Below the pieces are notes generated by a model. It did no database searches, was not told where the DNA came from, and saw only the letters and a list, made by a program, of their open reading frames with translations. Both the position numbers and the translations under genes were made by a program. 64,000 nt of DNA, from NCBI GenBank assembly GCA_029953675.1, contig JAMWBK010000001.1:3013001-3077000 (forward strand). Direction: 5' to 3'. This document shows, in pieces, positions 29,960 through 40,620 of the stretch (positions are counted from its first letter, which is position 1; every line of letters starts with the position of its first letter). The DNA is from Rhodosorus marinus (lineage: Eukaryota; Rhodophyta; Stylonematophyceae; Stylonematales; Stylonemataceae).

Positions 29960-30420
29960 GCTCGTTTTGTCACAAAGTCCACCAAGGGCTTGGGCTTCTC
30001 AGGCTCGATTTCAAGAATGGCTGGAGTCCTCATTACAGCAGGTTTCGGCTTGCTTCCAGGTGATGACGTTGCCAGCGGTTTAGTTTTCACAGTCCACTTT
30101 AATCAGAGATGCGCAATTTCCAGAATTGCGTTGAAAGATGCCGGGGGCTTTGTCTTCCCTAGGCATCCGTGCTTCGGATCTAGCTCATCGCCTGGTACCT
30201 CTGGTCATTGAGTGCTGTGGGTTTATGGGGGGTTCCGTTGGCTTGGGGAGTTGTTCCGCAAACGCCTTGACCGCCTCTCCTCGTTGTTTATCCGTTTAAG
30301 TTTCCTGCTGTTGCGTATGAACCCCGCTTTGATGTTTGAGGCGCGCGATCTTCGCCGCGCATAGTCTTTCTTTCCCCTCGGGCTGTTTCTTTCAGTCTCT
30401 GCTTAAACAAATTCATGCAT
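29960..30420. mobile_element. non-LTR relics: a minus-strand fragment and a plus-strand subfamily-A 3' end
   Basis: 30070-29975 on the minus strand encodes AILEIEPEKPKPLVDF, similar to ASLEIEREKPLPVADY of the 5.5 kb copy. From about 30130 the plus strand matches 6020-6310 (GGGGGCTTTGTCTTCCC, ATCGCCTGGTACxTCTGGTC, TTTGAGGCGCGCGATCTTCG, TTTCTTTCAGTCTCTGCTTAAAC). Several small deletions interrupt it. Confidence 0.65.
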
Positions 30421-30519
30421 ATTGAAAAATGGGGAGCTTATTCATACGTCACTTTCTGAGTCTTTCTCCGTTCGTTTTTTTTTAAAAACACATTCAGTCA
30501 GTTATGCCAAATCGAAATG

Positions 30520-30790
30520 TGTAGTGACACTCTCTGGCGATATTCTATCAACATGGTTCGCCCAGTCGCGCCATCGCCGCCTGGGTTTGCACGCTTTTCT
30601 CCTCAGTTTCTAGTTCCCTTGCAAGCCCTGGCGTAAGCGCTTCAGGCTATGCTAGTAAATCCATTTCTTTTCCACGCCTTGCGTAGCGCCTCAGGGTTTG
30701 CACGCTTCCCTACCTAGTTCTTAGTTCCTTTTCACGGTTTGCGTAGCGCTGTAGGCTATGCTAATAAAGCCAGTAAAGTCCAGTAAATCC
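30520..30790 (+). mobile_element. two or three tandem subfamily-B retroelement tails
   Basis: The tail sequence (GCCTGGGTTTGCACGCTT, AGCGCTTCAGGCTATG, GTAAA) is seen at 30520-30660. It recurs at 30660-30790 (CCTTGCGTAGCGCCTCAGGG, TTTGCACGCTTCCCTACC, GCTGTAGGCTATG), ending in GTAAAGTCCAGTAAATCCA. Confidence 0.75.
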
Positions 30791-30895
30791 ATCCATCCAA
30801 ATTCTATAAATGGACAAAACGAGATCGGACACTGAAATACTACCTTCCATCCGAATTCTATAAATGGACAAGCCGAACGGACACTGAAGCTAATA
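30785..30895. repeat. tandem duplication, about 55-bp unit x2
   Basis: CCATCCAAATTCTATAAATGGAC and CCATCCGAATTCTATAAATGGAC (given in part) are each followed by CGGACACTGAA. The two units adjoin just 3' of the retroelement tails. Confidence 0.8.
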
Positions 30896-30959
30896 TGATT
30901 TAGTTCAAATAAGTTCGGAAACTGCGCACCTACGATTCGTGATAAATGGGATGGGGTGG

Positions 30960-31640
30960 ACTGTATGATAATTTTTCTATTAATTATGCCGCTGGGATTT
31001 CTATATATACGGGGACTATGTTTCTTTTTAATACAATATACGGGTTTGATTGAATGAATGGTTTGATTGAGGTGGTCCGAGGTCGGTTTTTATCACTTGT
31101 TTTTGGGAGGCGAGCATTGGCAACTGTGCGAAGCAAGGTGGGAGGCTCCATGTGGGAGGTTCCATTGCGTACGGTGAGGATCCTTCAAGTATATAGCACT
31201 AAATCGGTTGGAGTACTCATGCAAACTCGTGCCTTCTATTCTTGTGCTGTTGTGGGCTATCGCTCCTCCAACCACGGGTAGCCCAGTTAATTATATAGTG
31301 AAGCCAACTCTCTGGATTTTTTGTTGTAGTGTGTATATTTTTCATCTTATTCCGGGGCGCACTTTCGTAGGTTGGTGATGTTCTCTCTGTAGCTCCGTCC
31401 TACGCTTTATTTAGAATGCGGATCCTGCTACAATCTCAAGAGGACGGGTGCTGTGAGCTTAAACACGACTCAGGAATATGTGCCGAGTTGTCCTTCCGCT
31501 CTGGAGCGGGCCGCTACTCATCATTTTATTTTCTTATCAGTCGCACTGTCTTTGTCCACTTTTGGGATGTTATCTATAGCAACAACGCAGTTGAGGATAT
31601 GCGGTTCCACTACGTACGGTTGGTGACAATAGCAAACACT
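30960..31640 (+). repeat. dispersed repeat family X, orphan copy
   Basis: It carries the family phrases in order: GGGATTTCTATATATA, GGCAACTGTGCG, GTTCCATTGCGTACGGTGAG, TTATCAGTCGCACTGTC, TTTTGGGATGTTA and CTACGTACGGTTGGTGA. No 894-residue gene follows it within the window. Confidence 0.55.
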
Positions 31641-32500
31641 GTATCACTTTCCCTGATTGCTTGATAGTTTTCCCATTACCGAATCTGCTGAACTATCTTG
31701 CTTAGCTTACTAGACACTAGATACTTGAGTTGGTTGGTTAAGCTTGAATAAAGGCTAGCTGCAACGGATAAAGAACTTGACACATTGCAGCGGAATCTAG
31801 TGAAAGTATTGAGTTTTGAAGGTTTAAGGAAAAGGGACTGGTTTTGATCCGGCGACACACCTCTAAGCTTCCAACCTGCTAAATACAGGACCATATTTCA
31901 CCAGTTATGAGCCTGGACTGCGCCAACAAGCGTATAGGGCTGCTAACCACGTCGACAAAGGATGGTCAGACAGATTTTTTTCTGAATGAGTGAGCAAGAT
32001 CGAGAGGTGCCCATACCTCCGCAAAAACGACCCGATACAGAGGATACCGCGACGGAACAGAGCATTCAGCCTTGAGCAGGGTCCAACAGGGACGGCCCCT
32101 CTGACGGAGGAAGAGCTAGCGACGAAGACGGAGGTTGTAAACTCGTTAAGATAATATGCAACCCCAATCCTGCAAAGATCTTAGCTTTGCACGGCGGGTT
32201 GGTTTGGCGATTAGACGAAGTTTCTAAGTAGAGTTGTTATTTACGTCGGACAAGTTTGTATCGAACCTCAAGTTATGTGATAACTGGAGCGTTTGACTTC
32301 TGGCTCGCGTCCGATACAAGTTTATCGGACTTGAATAAAACGAAAAACAACGCGCTCGGCAACACGGTGCTCTTTATTCTGGTAGTCTGTCGCAGCACTG
32401 AACACTCTCAACTTTTAGACCGCCTAGCCTCACTATAAGGCGAAGGTCACGATAAAACAGGTTCAGAATCCGTGTCTGGTGGCGGTTCCGCGCTCCTTTC
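31640..32500. other. intergenic stretch with MITE-like words
   Basis: 32240-32335 contains GTCCGATACAAGTTTAT, which recurs at 47238-47254. Otherwise only short uninformative frames are seen. Confidence 0.4.
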
Positions 32501-32700
32501 AGAGCGAGCAGCTGGTTAACATGTGGGCGCCAAAATCAGCCTTTCCTTTGTCGTGGGTGCACAAACGGCATGGCGAACCCTGCTCGGTAGGCTGATGTAG
32601 CCCAACTACAGGCCGAGAGAAGTTCGCACCTCAAAGTCCGTGGCATGATCGGCGGAAAACCTGGGACAGCAATGAGTCACTGAGAGCTGAGGCAACCACC
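32500..32700 (-). mobile_element. non-LTR retrotransposon relic, inverted
   Basis: It is the reverse complement of 5515-5710 (GTGGGCGCCAAAATC, GGCATGGCGAACCC, CTCAAAGTCCGTGG, GGCGGAAAA, GAGxCACTGAGAGCT), strongly mutated. It ends about 25 bp before the 54-bp perfect inverted repeat. Confidence 0.6.
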
Positions 32701-32723
32701 AAGAATGCTCATTCGTCCCCATT

Positions 32724-32837
32724 CATGGACTCGAGGCAGGTGCAGCCAGCTTGACCACAGCTGGCAGGGCGTTTCCTATAAAGAGGAAACGCCCTGCCAG
32801 CTGTGGTCAAGCTGGCTGCACCTGCCTCGAGTCCATG
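32724..32837. repeat. perfect 54-bp inverted repeat with 6-nt spacer
   Basis: The left arm 32724-32777 and right arm 32784-32837 pair without any mismatch I can find. The spacer is ATAAAG. The arms are GC-rich, start with CATGGACTCGAGGCAGG, and match no neighbouring gene. Such perfect long stems are unstable in genomes, so this is recent or maintained. It could also be a fold-back artefact of sequencing or assembly. Confidence 0.95.
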
Positions 32838-33349
32838 CTCGGTCACGGGGAGATGAATAAGATTGTGTATGCACGTATGAGGATCTCAGGAATAAGCCAA
32901 ATTCAACAAATGAGAATGACAGTTTTGTCATCCCGAGAAGTAGTCGCGATTCATCCGTACTGGAGATGATTGATTATTAGACTGAAATGAATGAATGAAT
33001 GAATGAGCGAGGATTGATTATTACTAATAATATTAGACTAGCTAAAGGAACCGAGTATGACAGACTGTCTCTAAAATCGAGAACCATGTGATTAATAAAA
33101 CTGATTAGATTTAGGACGTGCTTTGGGTATTTGCTCAGCCGGAGAAAAGTGTAGACTAATACCGCAGCTACGACTCTCGTATTCGACTTAGGAGGAGAGG
33201 TGAGGAGTCACAACAAGGCTGAATGGGGAATAGATTTAACTATTGTCGTCTAGGCGGATCTAAAGCTAGACTAAATAAAGGAATGAGGTTTGTTCCTCTG
33301 GGAAAAGACTTTGTGGATCCTCATGGCTTCGGAAAGCCTAAGCCGTGTA

Positions 33350-34395
33350 GTGAATGCATGTGTTTAATCGGAGACTGGAGAAAAAAACCCGAGGGGGAAA
33401 TAAAGACTAAGCGCGGCGAAGATCGCGAGACTCTAACATCAAAGCAGCGTTCATACGCCACAGCAAGAAACTTAAACGAGCAAGCAACGAGGACAGACGG
33501 TCTGGGCGTGGCTGATGAAGCCGAGGTATAAGCGAGGAGAAGTGCGCACTTCGAAATCTATGAGTGTGAGTGGCGGAAAAGCGGGGATTGTCATGAGCCA
33601 CTGAGAGCTAATACAACCCCCCAAGACTGCGCAGGCGGGTGCGATCTCAGGAAGATGAGACCATCTGCGCGAGAAGTCGGCTGTAGCAACACGATGCAAT
33701 TCCCAAGAAAGGGTGCTTTGCAACGCATACGAGAAATGCTGGCGACGCGACTCCCAGAGCCCGGTCCATCATCAGGAGGATCGCGAGGGACCTCTGTATC
33801 CTCAGCCACCACAGGATTACGCGCGGCAGGTACAGGACCGGCAGCTGTTCGAGTCGCGGGGCCTCGAGCCCGCGAAAAAACGGCTCGCAGCCAGCCAGGG
33901 GTGGGTGGAGGTCGGAATGGAGACTGGTACAGGATGACATCGCAGATTGGAGCTCGAGAAACAAAACCACGGACACTTTCAGGGACGCTAGAGTGTAGAT
34001 CATTACTGGCAAGACTGACCTCCAAATTTCGGAAACTGGACACGCCCAACGCGCTCAACGCCGGGAGAGCGGTTTCCCAAGACCCGACCACGGCCGCTGG
34101 TTGGATAACAGCTAGACGTAGGGTGAGGCCCACTTTGGCACGAACGATATCACGGGTGGGGAGCGGAAGATGACCCAACTCCTCATCTAGGAAATATCCC
34201 AGATCACCAATCTCTCGTCATCGGCACGGGTTGCAAGCCACCGGCCCCAGTGATTCGGGAGCGAGCGGAACCAATATGGTGAGCCGCTGACTGCAGCAAT
34301 ATAGATAAACAACAGCGAGCATTGCAGGAAGCCACGAGGCAGTCGCTCTATGTCAAAGGTGGTCCAAATTAGACGCAGGGATGAACGCTATCTTA
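33350..34395 (-). mobile_element. 5'-truncated, internally deleted non-LTR retrotransposon (subfamily A), inverted
   Basis: Read on the minus strand, the pieces follow the full element: PYWFRSLPNHWGRWLATRAD (element: NYWLRSLPPAWGSWIAAKAD), RDIVRAKVGLTLRL (DFIRAKIALPLRL), AAVVGSWETALPAL, and then the zinc-knuckle-proximal region seen at 5.5 kb. A deletion removes the endonuclease core, and the tail (complement of TTCGCCGCGC...CCTCGGGTTTT) follows. Long minus-strand frames here are remnants of this element, and those on the plus strand are their shadows. Confidence 0.8.
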
Positions 34396-35840
34396 ACCTA
34401 AGCCAGAAGAAACTCTGTTTTTTTATTCTATTCCCTTTCTTCACTCCCTTTTTTTCCGCTTCCCAGTGAACTCGAAGCCCTTCAGTTCACTAGTATCCCT
34501 GAGACTCTCTGTGGGGAAGATCTGCTTCTAGCGTCGGCAGATCTAGTGTAACATCCATGGTGATTGATACTATAGTGATCGATTCCATAGGGATTGATAC
34601 TGTCGACGTTGCTATCGTTACTATGGTCGTAGCGTGTTCTCGTGGATCTTCACAATTCTCCCCCTTTCCCGGTTAATAGACCCCTGGAGGGGCCCAAAAG
34701 AACAAGTTCGTTTTTGGTTTCAGGTTAACCAGGCATTGAGGTAGGCTCTCACAACGACATACCAAGATGGATGACTTGAGGGAGCAAAGTTGGTGGTTAA
34801 AAGTGACGTCCTCTTCGAATTTTTGCTTCGGTTGATGAAGTATGCGCTTCACTTTTCAGTCTCCGAATAAACGCATTCACGATTACTTACTATCTGAACT
34901 GCTGGAAAAATCATGGAATGGGTGGAACTGTGTCCGTTTTTCATATACCCTTGGTTGAACCTCACCGTCGCGGCAATCGAACACGCTTAGTCCAAGTCAT
35001 TTGGACTTTGAAAGACTTTTTTCATGGAAACGTCGTGATCTCCGAGAGCTTAGCCTTTCCATCGCCGCTGGCAAGCGGTAGGGCTTTGGCTGTCATGCGG
35101 ACCTGCAAAACGTCTATTCGGATCTATGGCTGTGACGATAAGGGCGCTGAACTGCTGATTGGAAAACGCTGATTGTTTTGGCGGGGAAGATTGCCGCGGT
35201 TCGATGCTCCTGCGTTTTTTGGCGTGTGTGACTCTGATAGGCATTCGGAGAACATCACGAACTACCACAAGCTGTAGTGGTGCGGGACCGAGCCCCAATC
35301 CTCACCTCGCAGGGAAGAAAACAGGCTAATGTAGTCACTTCTTTTTCAACGGCGTATTTTCTGAGGGACAAAATAAAAGCATATGGATCCATAACCAGTT
35401 ATTCAACACACTAGCAACAACCGGAGTCAAGCCGAGCACTGCTAATCTCATTGGCATGCTGGTGTTCCACGGGCACTGAAATTCCACTCCAGTCAATCTA
35501 TTCAGACTGTTGTCCGTCTTCGGTTGACTGCGGACTACATAAGGTCCCTCAACTTTGTTTTCAGTTTTGGCGTTCCCCGCGAGAAAGCGATACGTTGCGG
35601 CTCATGTACATCTTTTACACTTTTTACAGTTTTTTACGTTTGTAAAAACTGCAAAAAAGTGTACTCCGCGAGGTAGGAGTGCCGCCCCCTTTGATTCCAT
35701 GCAGGTAGTTGCGGACGATCCAGAAAACTTGTGTTTGACTATTGCTACGGTCAGTCCGCCGGTAGAGCCAGAGCGTTTTGTGGGCGGAAGATCTAGACTT
35801 TAATCGAAGCTCTCGCGTCGTGTCTTCAGGACACGAAAAA
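34396..35840. other. intergenic stretch; one uncertain frame and a small hairpin
   Basis: A plus-strand frame at 34918-35172 (84 codons) has no known relatives that I recognise. A subfamily-A retroelement tail word (TTTTCAGTCTCCGAATAAACG) lies near 34855. An A/T-rich imperfect hairpin at about 35617-35662 pairs ACACTTTTTACAGTTTTT with a diverged complement. Confidence 0.4.
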
Positions 35841-35846
35841 GTAGTC

Positions 35847-36110
35847 ATGAATGCGTCGAAAGTACTAAATAGTGCTGTTCGATATCTAGGGAGGATGCTC
35901 CCAAACCGGCCTTTGACTTCGAGAAGGGCTCTCGACAAGTTTTTGCCCACGGCACCGACTTCATTGGACAAGGAACGTGATCAGATCAATGAGATTCTGG
36001 GAGAACTTTGTGCTAGTTTCCACCGCCAGCGTCTTAAGAGAGCGGCGGAGACCCATCAACTCAAGCACCCGCGCAAGGAGAACAAGAAATTTCAAGGATG
36101 GTTTCTTTGA
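35847..36110 (+). CDS. small basic hypothetical protein (87 aa)
   Basis: The frame starts at an ATG (35847) and ends at TGA. The N-terminus is basic and amphipathic without acidic residues (MNASKVLNSAVRYLGRMLP), which would suit a mitochondrial presequence. The rest is helical and charged (LDKERDQINEILGELC, then RQRLKRAAETHQLKH). I recognise no family. It is convergent with the M16 protease gene, whose stop lies 200 bp away. The composition looks more protein-like than the neighbouring chance frames. Confidence 0.45.
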   Translation: MNASKVLNSAVRYLGRMLPNRPLTSRRALDKFLPTAPTSLDKERDQINEILGELCASFHRQRLKRAAETHQLKHPRKENKKFQGWFL

Positions 36111-36309
36111 GCTATGAGGAGCATGTGATTTAGTCTTCAAGCTAAGAGACTAGGACTGCTAGGAAACCTCGAGGTAATCGCGGGAAAGCGTCTGCGTTCA
36201 TGCAAGCTAATGACAGTGACTATCCAACAGCTGCTTCACGATCTCTACTATCTTTAAGCATCTCTACTATCTTTCGCCATACTCGTCAGAATCTATACAC
36301 GCGAGCCAC

Positions 36310-38758
36310 TTAAACAATTTTTCCTACAGTCCTATTTGACTCTACAAAAATGGTTCTGGCCAAGTTGGTTACATCTTCTGGTTTCACTTCGTCCTGGACC
36401 ATGAAACGCTTACTATTGAGCAGCTGCACAGAAGTAGCGGTTGATTCAAGAAACACTTACCAGTGCGCTTAGAAGACGGAAAGCGTTCTTTGCGTCTCCA
36501 GTCTTTGCAGCAAATTCACAAAGAAACCCAGCCATTGTCTCGTTACTCTGGAACGCGTTGAGATAAGATACCTTCAAAGATCTCTACGGAAGCAGAAGAG
36601 GGTCATTGCTTAGGACTTGAAAAGCAGTAAATAGATGAGACATTTTACAAGTCCCTCGCACCTTAATCTGAGCCAATTCAGAAGGTCTCACCCCTTCTCT
36701 CTTCAGCGTTTCGATCTGCTCTCTGAGGGCGTCTCTTACTGAGTCCAACGACTTGCCAGGTGCCGGAAGGGCGAAAAGCAGCCCAAGAGACGCATACTTA
36801 TCACCAGGAAAACCTGATGAAAACGACGCCTGCAAAGCAATCCGCTTGTCCAATACCAGCGAACGAAACAGCCTCGATGTTCTACCACCGCTGAGGACAC
36901 CTTCTAGCAGTCGCAGAGCCTTGGTGGAGAGAACAAGTGGCTTAATTAACCAATGTACAAGGCCAGTCATAATACGCTTACTTATTTTTGGTGCGGTAAG
37001 TGGCTCACTGGATACTCTGGTGCCCCAAAGGCTGGGACATGATAGCCCTCCACATACCAAGGCTCGGAATCGAGTTTCATGACCACGGATTTCTCTTGTT
37101 TCTGAACCGGTTCTTCCGGTATTGACCTGTTACTTTTCTCTCCGGCCTCGAACCCTCCGAAGTATTTCTCCGCAAGTTTTTTCACCTGTTTTGTTTGATC
37201 CGTTCGTGTTTAAGGAATGTAAGATACTTAACACTGTTGGATGGACTCCTCAGGTCTCCGCTTTTGTTCACTTCGAGAGCAGTTTACCTCTTCTACATTA
37301 GTATCACCGACAATGCCAAACGTAATATTCTCTGGGCGATAGTACTTGCGAAAGAAACTCATGACGTCGGCTCTCGATAGTCCTATGAGCTCAATACAGC
37401 ACAAGTAGTCAGTCGCAGAGTTGAAGCTCGTTTTCCTCTTGTTCTGAGGAGATTTTACCTCGAATGTCTTGCTCAAACCCGATGACAGGACGTCTGTAAG
37501 GGTGCTCATCGTAAGCTTTCATGAGATATTGTTCAAGGAACTTGCCGACCGAATCATTGTCTACGCGCAGCTTTCGTTCTTCCAGAACCACCGCCCTAGA
37601 CTCAAACGAAATGAAATGGTTGGCCACTAAGATGGAGTAGGACAGGCAGGCTAGAGCTTGGAAGTCTTACTTTTCTTTTTCAAACTGTCGAAAGACCGGC
37701 TTTTGAAACCGTTCAGATTCCAGAGCAAACCAAAGTTCCGTCTTGTTGCTCGGAAAACTAAATAGAAGCAGAAACCTTGCGTGAGAGGTGCACTTTTGTG
37801 CTTGCACACCTCAAGGGGAAACTGGCTACTCACTTGTAAAAGTATTGGGTACTGTCGATCGAGGTTGCAGCGTTTAGACCAACTCCACCCCTAGTTTTCA
37901 GACGGAAGAAGCAACGAAAACGTGAGTGAGTTGATATATGAGCTCTGTGAGACGCGGGATTGATCATCTTCGTGCGTTGTCGTACTCCTGCTGGACGATT
38001 CTCGAAAAATCATTTGAAATCACAAGCTCCTCAGCTTGCGCGGTCGCAGACAGGATCTTCTCATCGATTGTGGACAGTTTTCTCTTTTTCTTATCACTGA
38101 TCTGCTTTTTTTGCTCGTTCAGGTCGTCGATTTCGTTGAGCAAAGCAATTTCCCTAGCGTAGTCCCTGTTCGTTGTGCGCCATCGTTAGATCTTTGATTT
38201 CGTATGTTGGCTTCCTGGTGAGCACATAGCATACTTTGTGCCGATCGTCTGTGTTCCTTTGAATGCAAGATGCTCCAGAAAGTGTGCTATGCCTGTCTTT
38301 CCAGCAACTTCGTCGGATGCTCCAACGTCAACATACGTAACGAACGAAACAGTCGGACTAACTCCTTTTTGAGCACACGAAATGCTCAACGTTAAACCCC
38401 AAGCGAGATAATCATGACTAAGATAGGATTCAAACTTTACCTCTTTCGAGTACGACAAACTTAAAACCGTTCGGGAGCGTGAAGCTATCCACTCTGCAAG
38501 GCGAAGGAGTGTGAGCTAATGAAGTTCCCATCAAAGAGAGCATTCAATTTGTCCACTTCCGTACCTAGATGCATATCCCCTGATATCCTCTGGAATCCGA
38601 TCATCATCCGCAAACGCAACCTTCACCGGGCCCGGAAGCATAAATGCCCCAAACGAAGATACTAGCTTCATGACAGATCTGCGTGACACCTGAGCCGGAT
38701 CTGAACGCTGCTCACCGCAGCGCATAACGACCGAGGTCGCAAACGCCATTCGATCCAT
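36310..38758 (-). CDS. M16-family zinc metallopeptidase, 12 exons, likely plastid/thylakoid-targeted
   Basis: Exons read from the minus strand join with GT-AG introns to a single M16 peptidase of about 490 residues. Exon 1 (38758-38565) starts MDRMAFATSVV and has SRRSVMKLVSSFGAF...AFA|DDD, a twin-arginine, AxA-type lumenal signal behind a basic leader. Exon 2 (38493-38441) gives VDSFTLPNGFKFVVLER. Exon 3 (from 38364) carries the inverted zinc motif HxxEH in HFLEHLAFKGT. Later exons give GLNAATSIDSTQYFYK, ELWFALESERFQKPVF, VLEERKLRVDNDSVGKFLEQ, SFFRKYYRPENITFGIVGD, VKKLAEKYFGGF, LLEGVLSGGRTSRLFRSL and a last exon ending RTVGKIV and TAA at 36312-36310. These are family landmarks in order. Targeting is inferred from the leader only. 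Confidence 0.88.
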
Positions 38759-38759
38759 C

Positions 38760-40600
38760 TAGAACTTCACTTGTAAATTGTTCTTTCTAGTAATCGGTAT
38801 TTTGTTCGCTCAATCGACTCCCGATCGCCCAACGTCCGACCCACTACGATCGCCAACAGTCATGCCGCTGGAGGAGTCACACACCATCGATCCCCGGAAA
38901 TCTCCTAGGGGACAGCTTGTCCCAAAGTAGTTTGTCCCATTGCATTGTGGGACAACATGGGGTCTGCCAATTGGCAATCAATTGCCTTCCATTGTCAGAA
39001 GCGTAGGAGTTTGATTTCGCTTCACGGGCCTAGTCTCACCAGGCCTGGGCGTTCTGGATGCTTGAGATATAGCTAAGGTAATCTGCTTGAGAAAAATATC
39101 ATGCTGTAGCAGCCGATCAGCAGGAGCTGCGAGAAGCTATTTCTTGAATGCTCTGCATTTCGCGAAATTATCCTTGAGCTGAAACGAGCGAGGAACTATG
39201 GATCTATCGATTTTGGATTTAGTTCATGTCCCATGAAGTCCATTAAACTCCATCCTTGCCAAATGCTCAACGGACGGACTGAAATCGCATATTCCTCACA
39301 GTATTCCCCACACTTACTTTCGCAGTGAACCAGCGAAAGCCACCGTGTTCCCCATAGTTCCTCGCATAAAAGCGGAGAATATCGAAGAACCCGACCCACT
39401 TGACCCAACCCTACCTGCGGCGCAAGCGAACTGCTTCAGCAACTGCTTCAGCAGGCGGTCCAAAAAGAGGATCCCGTGTCGACAAAGTCGATCTGACCAT
39501 GTTGACATGGGAACCGAAGGATGTTGGACAGTGACAGAGTAGCAGTCACTGTCATGCGAGCTGAACATATGCAGGGCCCGTTCCTTTTCCACTTGGTCCA
39601 CATCTTCCGCGAAAAGCTGGCCAGCAACAACCTCTTTCCCCGATGTGCCTACCCGTCAATACCGAAACGGCTTTCTCGACCTGGGCTAGCATCGCGCTCT
39701 TCTCGGGTGCGTTGAACTGAAGAAGCGTTGCCGCGCTTCTGGGGAGAGCCTGGTACGTACTCTACGTCCTGCAAGCATCTTCTTCAAGCGCACTACATGG
39801 CTGTCGTTTTGCAAACTCGCTACGATGTAGCTCCTCTGATCGTCAAGATGCAAGGTTCCACTGTACAAGGTCGTGGTTTACTAATTGTGAACACGAGCTT
39901 CCCACCTGAATGCTAACCCCGAGAATGCGCACTTCTCTCAGCTAGTCGTTGCGTCTCATGGAAACCGATCTCATGTCGGGAGACCTCATACTATACCAAC
40001 AGGAAGTTGTTGCACAGAAGGCAAATCTTAACAGACTGCTTGACGAGTTGGCTTGCCAGAATGTCAAAAACGTCTTTGACATAGTGTACACTGAGGATCA
40101 GAGTGAGGACGGATTCGAGACCGTTATGCTGCTCGTCAAGCTCGACTATACCCCTCCCTCCGTGTCCAGCATCTCAGTGCTGTTATCGAGTCTTGACGGG
40201 TTTGCTGGCTTCGTAGTGTTAGCCTCTGCAACAAGGGGCCTGCGGAGGGGTGTGTGAGGAATTCGAGCAGAACCTGAGGTTGTGAGACGCTGGAACCAAC
40301 GAGGGAGCTCTCTTCGAATCCAAGAATGGGAAACGGTCTCGGGAGATCCCCATCGCGTTCATCTTGGACTTGAGATTCGACGGATCATTGTCGGAACCGT
40401 CAAGATCATCCAGGTGTGTATTTTCTATAAGATCGTGCGCAGAGCACGAACTTCCTTTATCAGTTGAGAAACACTAGCGCCCAACGATGCGCAGCCAATC
40501 TTGTATTGGACAAGTAGACGTCAATGCTCAATCGCGTACATGAGAATCGCATTCATTGTTGGTCACACGTCCAGTAGAGGCCAGTCACGTAGAACAACGA
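38760..40600. other. unresolved region: probable spliced gene(s), not identified
   Basis: On the minus strand, segments with protein-like composition occur in order: YSGTLHLDDQRSYIVASLQ (about 39868-39790), then after a CCCCAG acceptor ATLLQFNAPEKSAMLAQVEK (about 39740-39670), then LFAEDVDQVEKERALHMFSS (about 39620-39560). They might be exons of one gene. On the plus strand 39949-40257 encodes YQQEVVAQKANLNRLLDELACQNVKNVF in part, also plausible. I could not build a consistent model or name a family for either. Confidence 0.3.
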
Positions 40601-40620
40601 ACAGCCGCCATCCTCGAGCA

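Noticed and set aside
33655-34173. 172-codon plus-strand frame
   Set aside because: It lies opposite a retrotransposon relic whose minus-strand pieces match the full element; the plus frame is a shadow of GC-rich sequence.
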